64,000 nucleotides of DNA from Qipengyuania sediminis (GCF_004358425.1 NZ_CP037948.1:62001-126000); one strand, 5' to 3'; shown: positions 8,568 through 20,919, numbered from the stretch's first letter. Notes: generated from the letters alone by a model not told the origin. A program made the numbers and translations.

Positions 8568-8979
8568 TGGGTATGCGATCTGAAACCGGTATCGCGGACG
8601 CCCGGGCGGAAACCCCGGAAATGCTGCGATTCGCACCGCGTAACCCCGGTTTCCGTTGAGGATACAGGCACTTCGACGCAGGTCTGCGGGCCCGGGGCGA
8701 GTCAACTTGTTTATTTCAGTTTTTTTGCGCGGGTCCCTCTTGCCTCGGCTTCGTAACGCCACTTAACAAAGGATCGCGTTCGGGACGGGACAGCCCGAAT
8801 GCTCACAGTCTGGCTCGTTGACGAAGCCTGGGAAGAATCGTTTCGAAGGCGATTTTCCTTGGGTGGCCGCGCTGTGACCCAAACCGCCGCGGCACGCCGC
8901 CGGGGCCGAATGAGCAAAGCTGTTGGGGGGTGACGAGACGGTGACCGGCAAGGGATTGGAAGCAGGAACGGGGCGGCGG
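8568..8979. other. rpsT-dnaA intergenic region
   Basis: About 410 bases carry no credible protein gene. A run near 8703-8728 (TTGTTTATTTCAGTTTTTTT) is markedly AT-rich against the surroundings, and TTAACAAAGGAT follows at about 8763. This is presumably the dnaA promoter region and possibly an unwinding element. I found no good TTATNCACA DnaA box on either strand, so I do not call an origin. Confidence 0.5.
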
Positions 8980-10407
8980 ATGCGCGATGACACGATCGAG
9001 GATAGCGAGGCCGTCAACCTCGCGGCCGATTGGGCTGATATCAGCCAGGGCCTGCGCAAGGATCTGGGGCACCAGCTGCACAGCCAGTGGATCAAGCCGA
9101 TCCAGCTCGGCCCCCGCTGCCCGCAGACCGGCACGCTCGAGCTTTACCTGCCGACCGAATTCAGCGCCAACTGGGTGCGTGACCGCTTCGCCGACCGCCT
9201 GGCGCTCGCGTGGAAGATCGCTTCGGCCGAAGTCCGCGCCGTCAATATCAGCGTTCTTCCCGGCCGGCGCCAGGTCGCCGAACTCAGGCTTCACACCGAT
9301 GGCCGCCGCCCGGCAAACGACGGTGCCGATCCCGCCATGCGCGCGGTCGCGGCCGATACCATCGGCGCGCTTGGCTTTACCGCAAGCGTCGGGCTCGACC
9401 CGGCGCTGACCTTCGCCGCCTTTGTGACGGGGGAGGCGAACGTGCTCGCCGCAAACGCCGCGCAGCGCATGGCGATGGCGGAAAAGCCGCAGTTCGCGCC
9501 GCTCTATCTCAAGGCTGCGACCGGGCAGGGCAAGACCCACTTGCTGCACGCGATCGGGCACGCCTTCCTTCTGGCGCATCCGCGCGCGCGCATCTTCTAC
9601 TGCAGCGCCGAGCGTTTCATGGTCGAATTCGTCCAGGCGCTGAAGACCAAGCAGACGCTGGAGTTCAAGGCGCGCCTGCGCAGCTTCGACCTGCTGCTGG
9701 TCGACGACATCCAGTTCATCATCGGCAAGGAAAGCGCGCAGGAGGAATTGCTCTACACGATCGACGCGCTGCTGGCCGAGGGCAAGCGGCTGGTCTTCGC
9801 CGCCGACCGCGCGCCGCAGGCGCTCGACGGGGTCGAGCCGCGGCTGCTCTCGCGCCTCTCCATGGGTCTCGTCGCCGACATGGCGGCCGCCGATATCGAG
9901 CTCCGGCGCAAGATTCTGGAAGCGAAACTGGTTCGATTCGCGCCCCTGGAGGTGCCCGCGGATGTTATCGACTTCCTCGCGCGCACCGTCACGCGCAACG
10001 TCCGCGAGCTGGTAGGCGGGCTCAACAAGCTGATCGCCTATGCCCAGCTCACCGGACAGGAGGTCTGCCTTCAGCTCGCCGAGGAGCAGCTCACCGACAT
10101 CCTCTCGGCCAATCGCAAGCGCATCACCATCGACGAGATTCAGCGCACGGTGTGCCAGTTCTACCGCATCGACCGGGCCGAGATGTCGAGCAAGCGCCGC
10201 GCCCGCGCCGTGGTCCGCCCGCGCCAGGTGGCGATGTATCTCGCCAAGGTCCTGACCCCGCGCAGCTATCCCGAGATCGGGCGCAAGTTCGGCGGGCGCG
10301 ACCATTCGACCGTGATCCATGCGGTCCGCCTGATCGAGGATCTGCGCACCCGCGATGCCGACATGGACGGCGATGTGAGGAGCCTGCTGCGCCAGCTCGA
10401 AAGCTGA
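8980..10407 (+). CDS. dnaA: Chromosomal replication initiator protein DnaA
   Basis: DnaA binds the origin and opens the duplex. Domain III is AAA+: Walker A is altered to [14 protein letters not shown], Walker B is [10 protein letters not shown], and sensor regions follow. Domain IV has the DNA-binding signature [16 protein letters not shown]. Domain I ([13 protein letters not shown]) is followed by a short domain II, giving 475 residues. The ATG at 8980 was chosen because conserved sequence begins just after it. GTG at 8941 and TTG at 8923 are in frame upstream and cannot be excluded. Confidence 0.95.
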   Translation: MRDDTIEDSEAVNLAADWADISQGLRKDLGHQLHSQWIKPIQLGPRCPQTGTLELYLPTEFSANWVRDRFADRLALAWKIASAEVRAVNISVLPGRRQVAELRLHTDGRRPANDGADPAMRAVAADTIGALGFTASVGLDPALTFAAFVTGEANVLAANAAQRMAMAEKPQFAPLYLKAATGQGKTHLLHAIGHAFLLAHPRARIFYCSAERFMVEFVQALKTKQTLEFKARLRSFDLLLVDDIQFIIGKESAQEELLYTIDALLAEGKRLVFAADRAPQALDGVEPRLLSRLSMGLVADMAAADIELRRKILEAKLVRFAPLEVPADVIDFLARTVTRNVRELVGGLNKLIAYAQLTGQEVCLQLAEEQLTDILSANRKRITIDEIQRTVCQFYRIDRAEMSSKRRARAVVRPRQVAMYLAKVLTPRSYPEIGRKFGGRDHSTVIHAVRLIEDLRTRDADMDGDVRSLLRQLES

Positions 10408-10462
10408 GGACCGCGCGCGCAAAACCCTGTTCAAAGCCTGTGGGCGGAGGCAGGGATGGCGC

Positions 10463-11059
10463 ATGATCGCAAAGCTGCGCGGCCTCCTCGACGATACCGG
10501 CCCCGACTGGGCGGTGATCGATGTCGCGGGGGTGGGCTACCTCGTCCATTGCAGCGCCAAGACGCTTGCGGCGCTGGGCGCGGCGGGGGAAGCTTGCACC
10601 GTATTCACCGATCTGCAGGTGAGCGAGAACGACATGCGCCTCCTGGGTTTCGCCGAGGCGGCTGAGCGCGACTGGTTCCGCTTGCTGACCGGGGTGCAGG
10701 GGGTGGGCAGCAAGGTCGCGCTCGCGATCCTTTCCGCACTCGCGCCGCACGATCTCGCCACCGCCTGCGCTACGGGCGACGCTGCGATGGTGGCCCGCGC
10801 CAACGGGGTCGGCCCCAAGCTCGCCGGCCGCATCGTCAACGAGCTGAAGGACAAGGCCGGCGCGCTTCCCGCCGGGATCGCGGGAGCACCCGCCATGCCC
10901 CGCGGCGGGGCCAGCGCCGATGCGGTGAGCGCGCTCGAGAACCTCGGCTTCAAACCCGCTACCGCCAGCCGCGCCGTCGCCGAGGCGCTCGCCGAACTGG
11001 GCGAGGGGGCGGGGGAGGGCGAGGTGATCCGCGTCGCGCTGAAGAGGGCGGCGGGGTGA
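10463..11059 (+). CDS. ruvA: Holliday junction branch migration protein RuvA
   Basis: RuvA binds four-way junctions and recruits the RuvB motor. In 198 residues it has the N-terminal OB fold ([22 protein letters not shown] strand), the tandem helix-hairpin-helix pair ([16 protein letters not shown] and [16 protein letters not shown]) and the C-terminal RuvB-binding three-helix domain ([17 protein letters not shown]). Its stop overlaps the GTG of the next small gene (GTGA), beginning a run of four coupled genes that ends with ruvB. Confidence 0.96.
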   Translation: MIAKLRGLLDDTGPDWAVIDVAGVGYLVHCSAKTLAALGAAGEACTVFTDLQVSENDMRLLGFAEAAERDWFRLLTGVQGVGSKVALAILSALAPHDLATACATGDAAMVARANGVGPKLAGRIVNELKDKAGALPAGIAGAPAMPRGGASADAVSALENLGFKPATASRAVAEALAELGEGAGEGEVIRVALKRAAG

Positions 11060-11307
11060 TCTTCGTTCGCGGCATCAAGGGCAATATCAAGCTCAACCCC
11101 GTGATCACTATCTGGGGCGGTTTGGTGCTGCTGGCCGCGGTAATAGTTGGCTGGACAGGCTACGAGATCATGAGCTTTCAGTCCAAGGTCACCAGATGCC
11201 AAGAGCGGGGCGGTATCTGGGTTGGCTATGCGGGCTCTGGTCGACTGATGCCGACGGGAGAGTGCGTGATGAACAAGACCCGTCAATCTAAAGAGGCTGG
11301 CAAGTGA
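11056..11307 (+). CDS. Small single-pass membrane protein of unknown function
   Basis: This 83-residue protein starts with GTG in a GTGA overlap with the ruvA stop. A short basic/polar head is followed by one hydrophobic segment (about 18-40, [20 protein letters not shown]) and a tail with two Cys (TRCQERGG and PTGECVMN) that could form a disulphide if periplasmic. I do not recognise the family. Overlaps with both neighbours support its being a real gene in the ruvA-ruvB operon, but nothing in it suggests a role in recombination. Confidence 0.65.
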   Translation: MIFVRGIKGNIKLNPVITIWGGLVLLAAVIVGWTGYEIMSFQSKVTRCQERGGIWVGYAGSGRLMPTGECVMNKTRQSKEAGK

Positions 11308-11612
11308 CCTGTAGCGTGATCTGGGAATTTGCGGTGGAAGAGCGGCTGCGCGAGGCCTTCGAGGCGGCCTATGCGCCCGGCGGGCCCTGGGCGCGGTTGT
11401 TCGCGGAGAGCGAGGAGTTCCTCGAAACGCGGCTGCTCCGCGCCAAGGAGAGCGCCGGCACCTATCAGACGATCGACCGCTGGGTCAGCCGCGAGGCCTA
11501 TGCCGAATTCAAGCGCGCCTACGCCGACCGCTACGAAGCCTTGGACGAAGAGGTCGGCGACCTCAGCCGCCGCGAGACCTACATCGGCCTCTTTGACGAG
11601 GTGGAGGGTTGA
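11304..11612 (+). CDS. Small ABM/ferredoxin-like fold protein
   Basis: This 102-residue protein starts with GTG in a GTGA overlap with the preceding stop. The pattern [45 protein letters not shown] resembles dimeric alpha-beta barrel proteins of the antibiotic biosynthesis monooxygenase type: a strand, a helix, then a strand ending in W-x-S-x-x-A-Y. No catalytic assignment is possible. Its stop is overlapped by the TTG start of ruvB. Confidence 0.7.
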   Translation: MTCSVIWEFAVEERLREAFEAAYAPGGPWARLFAESEEFLETRLLRAKESAGTYQTIDRWVSREAYAEFKRAYADRYEALDEEVGDLSRRETYIGLFDEVEG

Positions 11613-12640
11613 CCGAACCCGTCCCCCTCTACGCGCCCTCCCGCCAAGCCGAGGACCCGGACGCGGCGTTGCGGCCCAAGTCGCTAGGCGAGTTCGTCGG
11701 CCAGGCGGCGGCGCGGGAGAACCTGCGCGTGTTCATCGCGGCAGCTAAGGCACGCGGGGAGGCGATGGACCATGTGCTGTTCTTCGGCCCGCCCGGCCTC
11801 GGCAAGACCACGCTGGCGCAGATCGTCGCGAAGGAGCTCGGCGTCGGCTTTCGCGCCACCAGCGGGCCGGTGATCGCGCGCGCGGGCGACCTTGCCGCGC
11901 TGCTCACCAATCTCGAGCCGCATGACGTGCTCTTCATCGACGAGATCCACCGCCTGAACCCGGTGGTCGAGGAGGTGCTCTACCCGGCGATGGAGGACCG
12001 CGCGCTCGATCTCATCATCGGCGAGGGGCCCTCGGCGCGGAGCGTCAGGATCGACCTGCCGCCTTTCACGCTGGTCGGCGCGACCACGCGGCAGGGGCTA
12101 TTGACCACGCCCTTGCGGGACCGGTTCGGTATCCCCGTACGGCTGACCTTCTATTCGGAAGGCGAGTTGCTAAAGGTCGTCACCCGCGGCGCGGGATTGC
12201 TCGGCATGGGGGTGGACGAGGGCGGGGCTCGCGAAATCGCCCGCCGTAGCCGCGGCACGCCGCGCGTTGCCGGGCGCTTGCTGCGCCGGGTGCGGGACTT
12301 CGCGAGCGTTGCAGGTGCCACGACCATTACCCGCCAGGTCGCAGACGAGGCGCTGACCCGCCTCGAGGTCGATGGCCTGGGGCTCGATGCCATGGACCGC
12401 CGCTATCTCACGATGGTCGCCACCACCTACAGGGGCGGGCCGGTGGGGGTCGAAACGCTTGCCGCCGGGCTCGCCGAACCGCGCGATACTGTCGAAGAGG
12501 TGATCGAGCCCTATCTCATCCAGCTCGGCCTGATCGCGCGCACCGCGAGGGGGCGCTGCTTGAATGACGGCGGGTGGAAGCACCTGGGCCTCGCCCCGCC
12601 GCGCGCTCCGCAGGGCGGGCTGTTCGAAGCCGAAAGCTGA
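11609..12640 (+). CDS. ruvB: Holliday junction branch migration helicase RuvB
   Basis: This AAA+ motor works with RuvA to drive branch migration. In 343 residues Walker A is GPPGLGKTT (60-68), Walker B is [10 protein letters not shown] (Asp111-Glu112), sensor 1 is [12 protein letters not shown], the arginine finger region is LRDRFGIP, and the C-terminal winged helix includes [18 protein letters not shown]. The start is TTG, overlapping the upstream stop as TTGA. No ATG lies nearby upstream, and the conserved [12 protein letters not shown] begins at residue 21, as in the family. Confidence 0.95.
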   Translation: MTEPVPLYAPSRQAEDPDAALRPKSLGEFVGQAAARENLRVFIAAAKARGEAMDHVLFFGPPGLGKTTLAQIVAKELGVGFRATSGPVIARAGDLAALLTNLEPHDVLFIDEIHRLNPVVEEVLYPAMEDRALDLIIGEGPSARSVRIDLPPFTLVGATTRQGLLTTPLRDRFGIPVRLTFYSEGELLKVVTRGAGLLGMGVDEGGAREIARRSRGTPRVAGRLLRRVRDFASVAGATTITRQVADEALTRLEVDGLGLDAMDRRYLTMVATTYRGGPVGVETLAAGLAEPRDTVEEVIEPYLIQLGLIARTARGRCLNDGGWKHLGLAPPRAPQGGLFEAES

Positions 12641-12649
12641 GCTGGCACG

Positions 12650-12682
12650 AAAAAGGGGGGCAGCCGTTCCCGGCCGCCCCCC
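12650..12682 (-). terminator. Terminator between convergent ruvB and protease genes
   Basis: Read on the minus strand, GGGGGGC pairs with GCCCCCC around a GC-rich inner loop and is followed by TTTTT. It lies 20 bases past the protease stop and about 10 bases past the ruvB stop. The T tract favours the minus-strand direction. Confidence 0.75.
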
Positions 12683-12701
12683 GTTATCGCGATCAAAAGC
12701 T

Positions 12702-13940
12702 TCAGGCGAAGCGCAGCGTCATCGCGCCGCGGCGGCGCATGGCTCCGCCCACGAAGCCGAAGCCCAGGATCATCATCGCCCAGGTGCCGGGCTCCGGCAC
12801 GCCGGCGATGAAATCGCGGTGGATGAAGGTCGGCACGAAGCCGTTCATTTCACCCCAGCTGTCGTTGAGGCCGGGCTTGAAGTCGCCAAAGCCAGTACCG
12901 AAGGTCAGGCCGAACGAGTTCACCGAAGCAAGCTGGCCGTTGATGAACGCCCCGCCGCCCGAATCGCCGCCGGCGATGCCGACTTCGCGAAGCCCGAGGC
13001 CGTTGGTGCAGAAGCCCAGCGCAGTGGCGTTCGCCGTCCTTTCCGCCGCGGTTGCCCCACTCACCAGGGCTGACGCAAGACGGCACGATTGGCTGTTGGC
13101 TGCAAAGCCGCTGCGGTCGAAGTCGGAAACATAGGTGTATTCGACCCGCGCCGAACCGAAGAAATTCTCGCCTCCCGGTGCGGTGTTGGTGAAGAAGCCG
13201 TTGAAGGCCGCATCGCCAAAGCGATAGTCATATAGGTTGTCGCCCTCACGACGGCGGCCGGGGCCTGCGCCGGCGCCAGGACCGGTGGTGCCGTCGATGC
13301 CGCCGGTGATCGAACGCGTGCCGAACCCGTTGACGTTGAACACTTCGCCCTTGAGCTCGTTGTCACCGGGAAGATACAGGTCGTAGGCCTGCGCGAAGGC
13401 GGGAGCAGCCTGGCTGAGCGTCAGGACCGCGATATCGTTCTGGTCGATGACCTGGCCGGTATAGGCGAAGTGCACGCTATAGCTTGCGACGTCGATTGCG
13501 GTGACGCCCGCTACGGGCGGATTGCCATAGACGAAAGCGTCGGCGTTGCTCGCCTCGTCATTCATGAAAAGCACCTGGGTGCGCACGAGACCCGGGGCCA
13601 CCCCGTTCGTCCCGACCCCGGCACCGTTGCTGACACAATGCGCCGCGGTCAGCACCTTGCCGCTGGTCAGCAGCGAGCCCGAGCACACGAACTGGCTACC
13701 GTTGGCATAGGTCATCAGCATGCCCACCGAGCCGCTGAAGTTCTTCGTGCCGTCCCGATTGGGCGCAAAATATTCTGGATTGCCGCCCGCGGCGAGAGTG
13801 CCGGTGCCGTTCTGGCCGACGATGTTGGAGCTGGCCGTCCATTCCAGCCCGTCCTTGCTGCCACTGGCGGTGTTGGTCTGCGCCGCGGCGGCAGCAGGCA
13901 ACAGAGCGACGACAGCCGCGGCTGCATACAGCAGTTTCAT
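12702..13940 (-). CDS. Secreted trypsin-like serine protease with PEPxxWA-CTERM tail
   Basis: This 412-residue S1-family protease has a signal peptide (1-20, ending AAAAAQ). The triad is visible: His101 in LTAAHC, Asp169 in DQNDIAVL and Ser327 in GGDSGGG. Cys pairs near the His and Ser support a periplasmic or secreted fold. Residues 381-404 form a PEP-CTERM signal: VPEPGTWAMM, a hydrophobic helix, then MRRR. This is the exosortase/sorting tail typical of sphingomonads, so the protein is probably processed and released or held at the surface. The insert around 215-235 is Gly/Pro/Arg-rich. No exosortase gene is in this window. Confidence 0.9.
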   Translation of the reverse strand: MKLLYAAAAVVALLPAAAAAQTNTASGSKDGLEWTASSNIVGQNGTGTLAAGGNPEYFAPNRDGTKNFSGSVGMLMTYANGSQFVCSGSLLTSGKVLTAAHCVSNGAGVGTNGVAPGLVRTQVLFMNDEASNADAFVYGNPPVAGVTAIDVASYSVHFAYTGQVIDQNDIAVLTLSQAAPAFAQAYDLYLPGDNELKGEVFNVNGFGTRSITGGIDGTTGPGAGAGPGRRREGDNLYDYRFGDAAFNGFFTNTAPGGENFFGSARVEYTYVSDFDRSGFAANSQSCRLASALVSGATAAERTANATALGFCTNGLGLREVGIAGGDSGGGAFINGQLASVNSFGLTFGTGFGDFKPGLNDSWGEMNGFVPTFIHRDFIAGVPEPGTWAMMILGFGFVGGAMRRRGAMTLRFA

Positions 13941-14082
13941 TATTGACCCTTCCCTAAACGATTCCCCCCGCCGGATTCGCGGCGGAGCAGCGTGTTAGCA
14001 CTTCGGTAACCATCCGCAACAAGGGACTATTCGCGGTATGCACCAATTCGGGACGCAGCCCGGCAGGCCGGGCGACCCCGCT

Positions 14083-14772
14083 TCAACCCGCGCCGGCGGG
14101 GGCGCGCGGATGGAGGCGATACCACTGCGTGATGACGTGCTTCACGCCCGCCAGAACCGGGGTGCCCGCGTGCAGCACGGCGCGGTTGGGGCGGCCCGCC
14201 CGGTCCATGTTGTTCCAAACCACCAGCATCCCCGGCTCGGGCGTGATCGCGAGGCCGAGCTTGGGAAAATCGGTCGCCCCGCCGGCCTGGGGCGCGTTCA
14301 GGTACAGCATCGCGGTCCAGCTCCGCTGCCCGCCGCGCAGCCGCTCGGTTTGCCAATGCGTGCGCTTTTCGCGGAAGAAGTCGCAATGGTGGCGGTATTC
14401 CTCACCCACGCGGTAGCGCTGACCCTGCATCGTCTCGGCCTGGCTGCGTTCGAGGCCGAGCAGGTGATCGAGCGCCTGTCCGAGGTCGAGGGCCCGCGGG
14501 TCGGCGCGGAAGTAATGCGTCGAGCTGGTGCGTATGCCGGGCGTCTTGCCCTCGCGATAAAGCGTGGAAGGAACGGCGGCGGCGTCGATCGCGTCGATCA
14601 GCGCCTGGCAGTCGGCTTGCGGAAGGAATCCCGGCAGAGTGAACAGATCGGCCCTGTGCCCGCCCCTCGGCTCGGCGCGCGGGTCGGCGAGGAGGCGCGC
14701 CCGCACCGCTTCGCCGATCGCCGCGAGCCGCGCAGGGTCGGCCATCGCGTCGGGCGGAGGGCGAAGGCCCAA
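14083..14772 (-). CDS. 2-oxoglutarate/Fe(II)-dependent oxygenase, prolyl 4-hydroxylase type
   Basis: The 229-residue protein fits the P4H alpha-subunit family. The iron facial triad is His129-x-Asp131 (EYRHHCDFF) and His201 (VLHAGTPV), with Lys211 (GVKHVITQWYR) placed to bind 2-oxoglutarate. RTSSTHYF and WTAMLYLNAP...GGATDFP are also typical. Bacterial members hydroxylate proline in peptides or proteins; the target here is unknown. It lies 14 bases after the acnA stop on the same strand. An internal ATG (14745) starting MADPARLAAIG is an equally good start. Confidence 0.85.
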   Translation of the reverse strand: MGLRPPPDAMADPARLAAIGEAVRARLLADPRAEPRGGHRADLFTLPGFLPQADCQALIDAIDAAAVPSTLYREGKTPGIRTSSTHYFRADPRALDLGQALDHLLGLERSQAETMQGQRYRVGEEYRHHCDFFREKRTHWQTERLRGGQRSWTAMLYLNAPQAGGATDFPKLGLAITPEPGMLVVWNNMDRAGRPNRAVLHAGTPVLAGVKHVITQWYRLHPRAPAGAG

Positions 14773-14786
14773 GCGCGCGAGCAGGC

Positions 14787-17459
<2,673 letters not shown>

Positions 17460-17555
17460 GGTCAGATTGCATCCTTCGCTGGGTGAGCCGCGCAGGAGCG
17501 CGGAAATGTGCCCCGGCCCTGCTCCCAAGCAGTGGAAAATGCAACCGCCGCTCGC

Positions 17556-18437
17556 CTAGACCACCGCCTGCTCCGTATCCTGCCGGCGCGCGGCAATCCA
17601 GCAACCGGCGACGATCAGCGCCGTGCCGAACACGGTGACGGGGGAGACGCCTTCGCGGAAGAACAGCCAGCCGAACAGGCTCGCCCACAGAAAGCCCGAA
17701 TATTCCATCGGCACCAGCTTCTGCGCCTCAGCCCGGGCATAGGCCCAGGCGAGCGTCATCGCGCCGGCGACGGTCAATACCGCCGAAATGGCGATGTAAC
17801 CGGCCGATCCCGCATCGGGCCGCACGAAGAAAAACGGAGCCGCGAGCGCCAGGAGCAGCGCCGCCACGCCCGAATGGAACACGGCCACCTCCACCGGCCC
17901 CGCCACCTGCGATTGCCGCCGCATGACGATGAAGTTGTAGGCATAGAGCATCGAGGAGAGCAGGATCGCGGCGAGCCCCCAGGCGGTGTCGGCATCGAAC
18001 CCCGCGCTGCCGAGGCGATCGCCCACGATCACGATGGTGCCGGCGAAGCCGAGCAGCGAGCCGCCGACCGCCGCGCGGGTCACCGCCTCCCCCAGCAGCA
18101 CGCGTGCGAGGTAAAGCGTGACCAGCGGCGCGACGAAGCTGATCGCAATCGTTTCGGCAAGCGGCAGCTTGGTGAGCGCGAAGAAGAAGGTCACTGCCAT
18201 GAAGCAGGAGACCACCCCGCGTTCCAGATGCAGCGCCAGCGCGTCCCGTGGCACCCTGCGCGCGCCGGTCGCGAGCCATAGCGGAAGGACGAGCGCGGTG
18301 CCGAAGACCGCGCGCAGCCAGGCGGCGGTAAGCGCCCCGATCGCCAGCGCCGCGTCCTTCATGAAGGCGTCCATCAGCGACAGGAGCGCGACGCCGGTGA
18401 GCGCGGCGAGGATCGGAAGGGAATTGGCGCCGCGCAT
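17556..18437 (-). CDS. EamA/DMT-superfamily permease
   Basis: The 293-residue protein has about ten hydrophobic segments in two EamA repeats, for example LPILAALTGVALLSLMDAF and, in the second half, WGLAAILLSSMLYAYNFIV and LIVAGCWIA. The repeat motif PLAETIAISFVAPLVTLYLARVL is typical of DMT metabolite exporters. The substrate cannot be told from sequence. The start at 18437 (MRGANSLPIL) puts the N-terminus next to the first helix; an ATG at 18476 would add 13 unlikely residues. Confidence 0.85.
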   Translation of the reverse strand: MRGANSLPILAALTGVALLSLMDAFMKDAALAIGALTAAWLRAVFGTALVLPLWLATGARRVPRDALALHLERGVVSCFMAVTFFFALTKLPLAETIAISFVAPLVTLYLARVLLGEAVTRAAVGGSLLGFAGTIVIVGDRLGSAGFDADTAWGLAAILLSSMLYAYNFIVMRRQSQVAGPVEVAVFHSGVAALLLALAAPFFFVRPDAGSAGYIAISAVLTVAGAMTLAWAYARAEAQKLVPMEYSGFLWASLFGWLFFREGVSPVTVFGTALIVAGCWIAARRQDTEQAVV

Positions 18438-18573
18438 GATCGGGCAGCCGCTAACCCCCCGCCGCGCCGCCGTCACGCGCGATCCATCAGTTCACCGATG
18501 CTTCAGCCTCGCCGGTGGAAAGATCGCCGCGAGTATCCTATGATCCGTCCGGCAAGCTCCGGGTGGGGGCCAG

Positions 18574-19980
18574 ATGGTGGGTGAGATGATTTCGAAGGTG
18601 GTTCGGACAAGCGTAGCGGCTTTGGCTCTGGCGGGGGCGGCCATGCCGCTCGCGGCTCAGCAAAGGGCGCCGCAGGACCTGCTGCCCGCCGCCCAGAAGC
18701 CCGCGCAAAACGTCGATCAGGCTTTCGGCGATATGGCGCAGCCCACGGCGGGCGAAGTGGTGCAGCCGCTCCCCGCGCCGCCCAAACCGATCCTCGCGAC
18801 CTGGTCCGCAGCGCAGGCGCGCGAGCTGGTGAGCTTCGCGGAACGGATTGGCGCAGAGGGGCTCGATCCCAAGGATTACAAGCTTGCCGAGCTCAAGGCG
18901 GCGATCGCCGGCGGGGCGGGCGAGGCGCTGAACGCCGCCGCCAGCCTGACATTCCAGTACCTCGCCGAGGATCTGCGCGACGGGCGCACCCCGATGGAGG
19001 CGCGGCGGCAGTGGTTCGTGGTCGATCCCGATCCCGATCGGATGCCGACGCAAGGTTTGCTCGACCGCGCGGTCGGCGGCGAGGGGGCGGCCAAGGTGCT
19101 CGCCTCGCTCAATCCGGTGAACCCCGATTACGCCAAGCTGCGCGCCGAGCTGGCCGCGGCGAAGGACCCTGCCAAGCGCAAGCTGATCCGCGCCAATATG
19201 GACCGCTGGCGCTGGCTGCCGCAGGCGCTGGGACGGCATTATCTGGTCACCAATATCCCCGAGCAGAAGCTGCGGCTGACGGTCAACAACCGTATCATCA
19301 AGAGCTACCGCACCATCGTCGGCAAGCCCGGCCGCACCGCGACGCCGCAGCTCGCCGAGATGGTCGAAGCGGTGATCTACAACCCGACGTGGACCGTGCC
19401 GCAGTCGATCGTGAAGGGCGAGGGGTTGGGCGCGAAGGTGCTGGGCAATCCAGGCTGGGCCAAGGCCAACGGCTACAAGGGTACGAAGGGCGAGAACGGC
19501 TTCATCACCGTGGTGCAGCAGCCCGGACCGGGTAATTCATTGGGGCTGATGAAGCTCGACATGCCCAACGAGCACGCGATCTTCCTTCACGACACTCCGG
19601 CGCGCGATTTGTTCGCGCAGGACAACCGGGCGCTCAGCCATGGCTGCGTCCGCGTCGAGAACGCGCGCGAGGTGGCGATGACCATGTCGATGCTCGGCAA
19701 TATGAAGACCAAGGACGACATCCCGAAGATTCAGGCCGAGGTCTCGGCCATCACCGCCAGCGGCAAATACACTCGTTATCCGCTTGCCAATCAGTGGCCG
19801 GTCTATCTCACCTATTTTACCATGGCCTCCGACGTCGACGGCAAGATGACCAGTTTCGCCGACATCTACGGCCGCGATGCGCCGGTGCTGGCGAGCTTCG
19901 ACAAGCCCCGCGTCGCCGACCGGGCACGCAAGACGAAGGAAGAGGTCGTGGAGATCGTGGACGATCTCAAGACGACTTAA
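18574..19980 (+). CDS. L,D-transpeptidase family protein (YcbB-like)
   Basis: This 468-residue exported enzyme forms L,D cross-links in peptidoglycan or attaches proteins to it. A signal peptide (about 1-29, ending PLAAQ) is followed by an N-terminal peptidoglycan-binding-like helical region (77-190) and the YkuD catalytic domain (about 222-400) with LHD (His339) and SHGCVR containing Cys358, the nucleophile. Segments such as RANMDRWRWLP and YNPTWTVPQSIVKGE are typical of the YcbB/LdtD group. The ATG at 18586 (MISKVVRTS) is an alternative start that removes only four residues. Confidence 0.9.
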   Translation: MVGEMISKVVRTSVAALALAGAAMPLAAQQRAPQDLLPAAQKPAQNVDQAFGDMAQPTAGEVVQPLPAPPKPILATWSAAQARELVSFAERIGAEGLDPKDYKLAELKAAIAGGAGEALNAAASLTFQYLAEDLRDGRTPMEARRQWFVVDPDPDRMPTQGLLDRAVGGEGAAKVLASLNPVNPDYAKLRAELAAAKDPAKRKLIRANMDRWRWLPQALGRHYLVTNIPEQKLRLTVNNRIIKSYRTIVGKPGRTATPQLAEMVEAVIYNPTWTVPQSIVKGEGLGAKVLGNPGWAKANGYKGTKGENGFITVVQQPGPGNSLGLMKLDMPNEHAIFLHDTPARDLFAQDNRALSHGCVRVENAREVAMTMSMLGNMKTKDDIPKIQAEVSAITASGKYTRYPLANQWPVYLTYFTMASDVDGKMTSFADIYGRDAPVLASFDKPRVADRARKTKEEVVEIVDDLKTT

Positions 19981-20116
19981 TTGGTTGTCCGCACGCCTCC
20001 GGCGCGCCAAATCCTCGCTCACACGACCTTCGGTCGCGTCGCTGCGGGCGGCCGGTCGGCCCTGCGGTCGGCTGATCGCCGACCGAACTGGAGAAATTCT
20101 CCTAACCCTTATCGTC

Positions 20117-20137
20117 ACCCCGGGCTCGACCCGGGGT
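20117..20137. repeat. Intergenic palindrome (ACCCCGGGCTCGACCCGGGGT)
   Basis: A near-perfect palindrome centred on CTCGA lies between two convergent genes, preceded by CGTC and followed by CCCGC. A second GC palindrome (GCCCGGGACAAATCCCGG) lies about 40 bases downstream at about 20180. This is the kind of dispersed palindromic element seen between alphaproteobacterial genes, and it may also act as a transcription stop. Confidence 0.6.
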
Positions 20138-20208
20138 CCCGCTTCACTTGCGGCGACGCTGCGGAAGGATAACCTTGGCCCGGGACAAATCCCGGCCGAC
20201 GACAAGTA

Positions 20209-20919
20209 TTAAAACACCCCCGGATTGGTCCGCTCGAACGTCCCCTGCGGGGGGAAGCGCGTCAACAGGTCGGTCTGCGCGATCGGCGGGGGGACGCGGG
20301 CGCCGCTGGGCGTCAGACCCAGGCTCTCGGCATAGAGCAGCCGGCCGCCGGCGAGGTGGATCAGCGCCTCAGCGAACTCTGCCGGACCCATCGCGAAGCA
20401 GCCGTTGCTGCGGCCAAGCTTGCCGAAGCGGCCGATGTGCTCGGGCCGGGCGTAGTCCGCCGGATGCATCACGATCGCGCGATCGAGCGCATTGCTGTTC
20501 GTCGCGTCCAGTCCGTCCAACCGGATCGAAGTGCCGAAGCGCCCGACATACCAGCTCCTCGTCATATAGGCGCCGCGGCTGGTGCAATGGCTGCCCTCGA
20601 CGTTCGAATACCACTTGAGCCAGCCGTCGTGCTGCGGATCGCTGCCGTCGCCATGGGTGACGTGGAAGCTCCTCACCCGATTGTTCGCAAGATCGACGAA
20701 ATGGAACCGCTCGTAGGCGCTGTGCAGGCCGAAATCGGCGATCGCCACCATATCGCGCCGCCACAGCTTGGCCCCCGCACGCTCCACTTGCGCGCGCGCT
20801 ATCCGAAGCAGCTCCGCGTCGCGCCCCGCGGTGGGATTGACCTGCGCGAAGGCGCGCGGCCCCACGGCAAGCGTCGCAAGCGCGGCGGCGCCCGTCCGCA
20901 AGACTTTTCTCCGGTCCAT
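20209..20919 (-). CDS. Murein L,D-transpeptidase catalytic-domain family protein
   Basis: This 236-residue protein has a twin-arginine-like signal (DRRKVLRTGAAALATLAVG, cleaved after about AFA), so it is probably exported folded. The catalytic core matches the YkuD_2 type: VMHPADYA with His152, and GRSNGCFAM with Ser171-Asn-Gly-Cys174 in place of the classical SHGC. GSHCTSRGAYMTRSWYVG is also characteristic. It converges with the YcbB-like gene across a palindrome-bearing gap, giving two L,D-transpeptidase-like enzymes in tandem loci. Confidence 0.85.
   Translation of the reverse strand: MDRRKVLRTGAAALATLAVGPRAFAQVNPTAGRDAELLRIARAQVERAGAKLWRRDMVAIADFGLHSAYERFHFVDLANNRVRSFHVTHGDGSDPQHDGWLKWYSNVEGSHCTSRGAYMTRSWYVGRFGTSIRLDGLDATNSNALDRAIVMHPADYARPEHIGRFGKLGRSNGCFAMGPAEFAEALIHLAGGRLLYAESLGLTPSGARVPPPIAQTDLLTRFPPQGTFERTNPGVF

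Noticed and set aside
8505..8979. oriC call in the rpsT-dnaA gap
   Set aside because: An AT-rich run is present, but no DnaA-box cluster could be identified, and in many alphaproteobacteria the origin is not next to dnaA.
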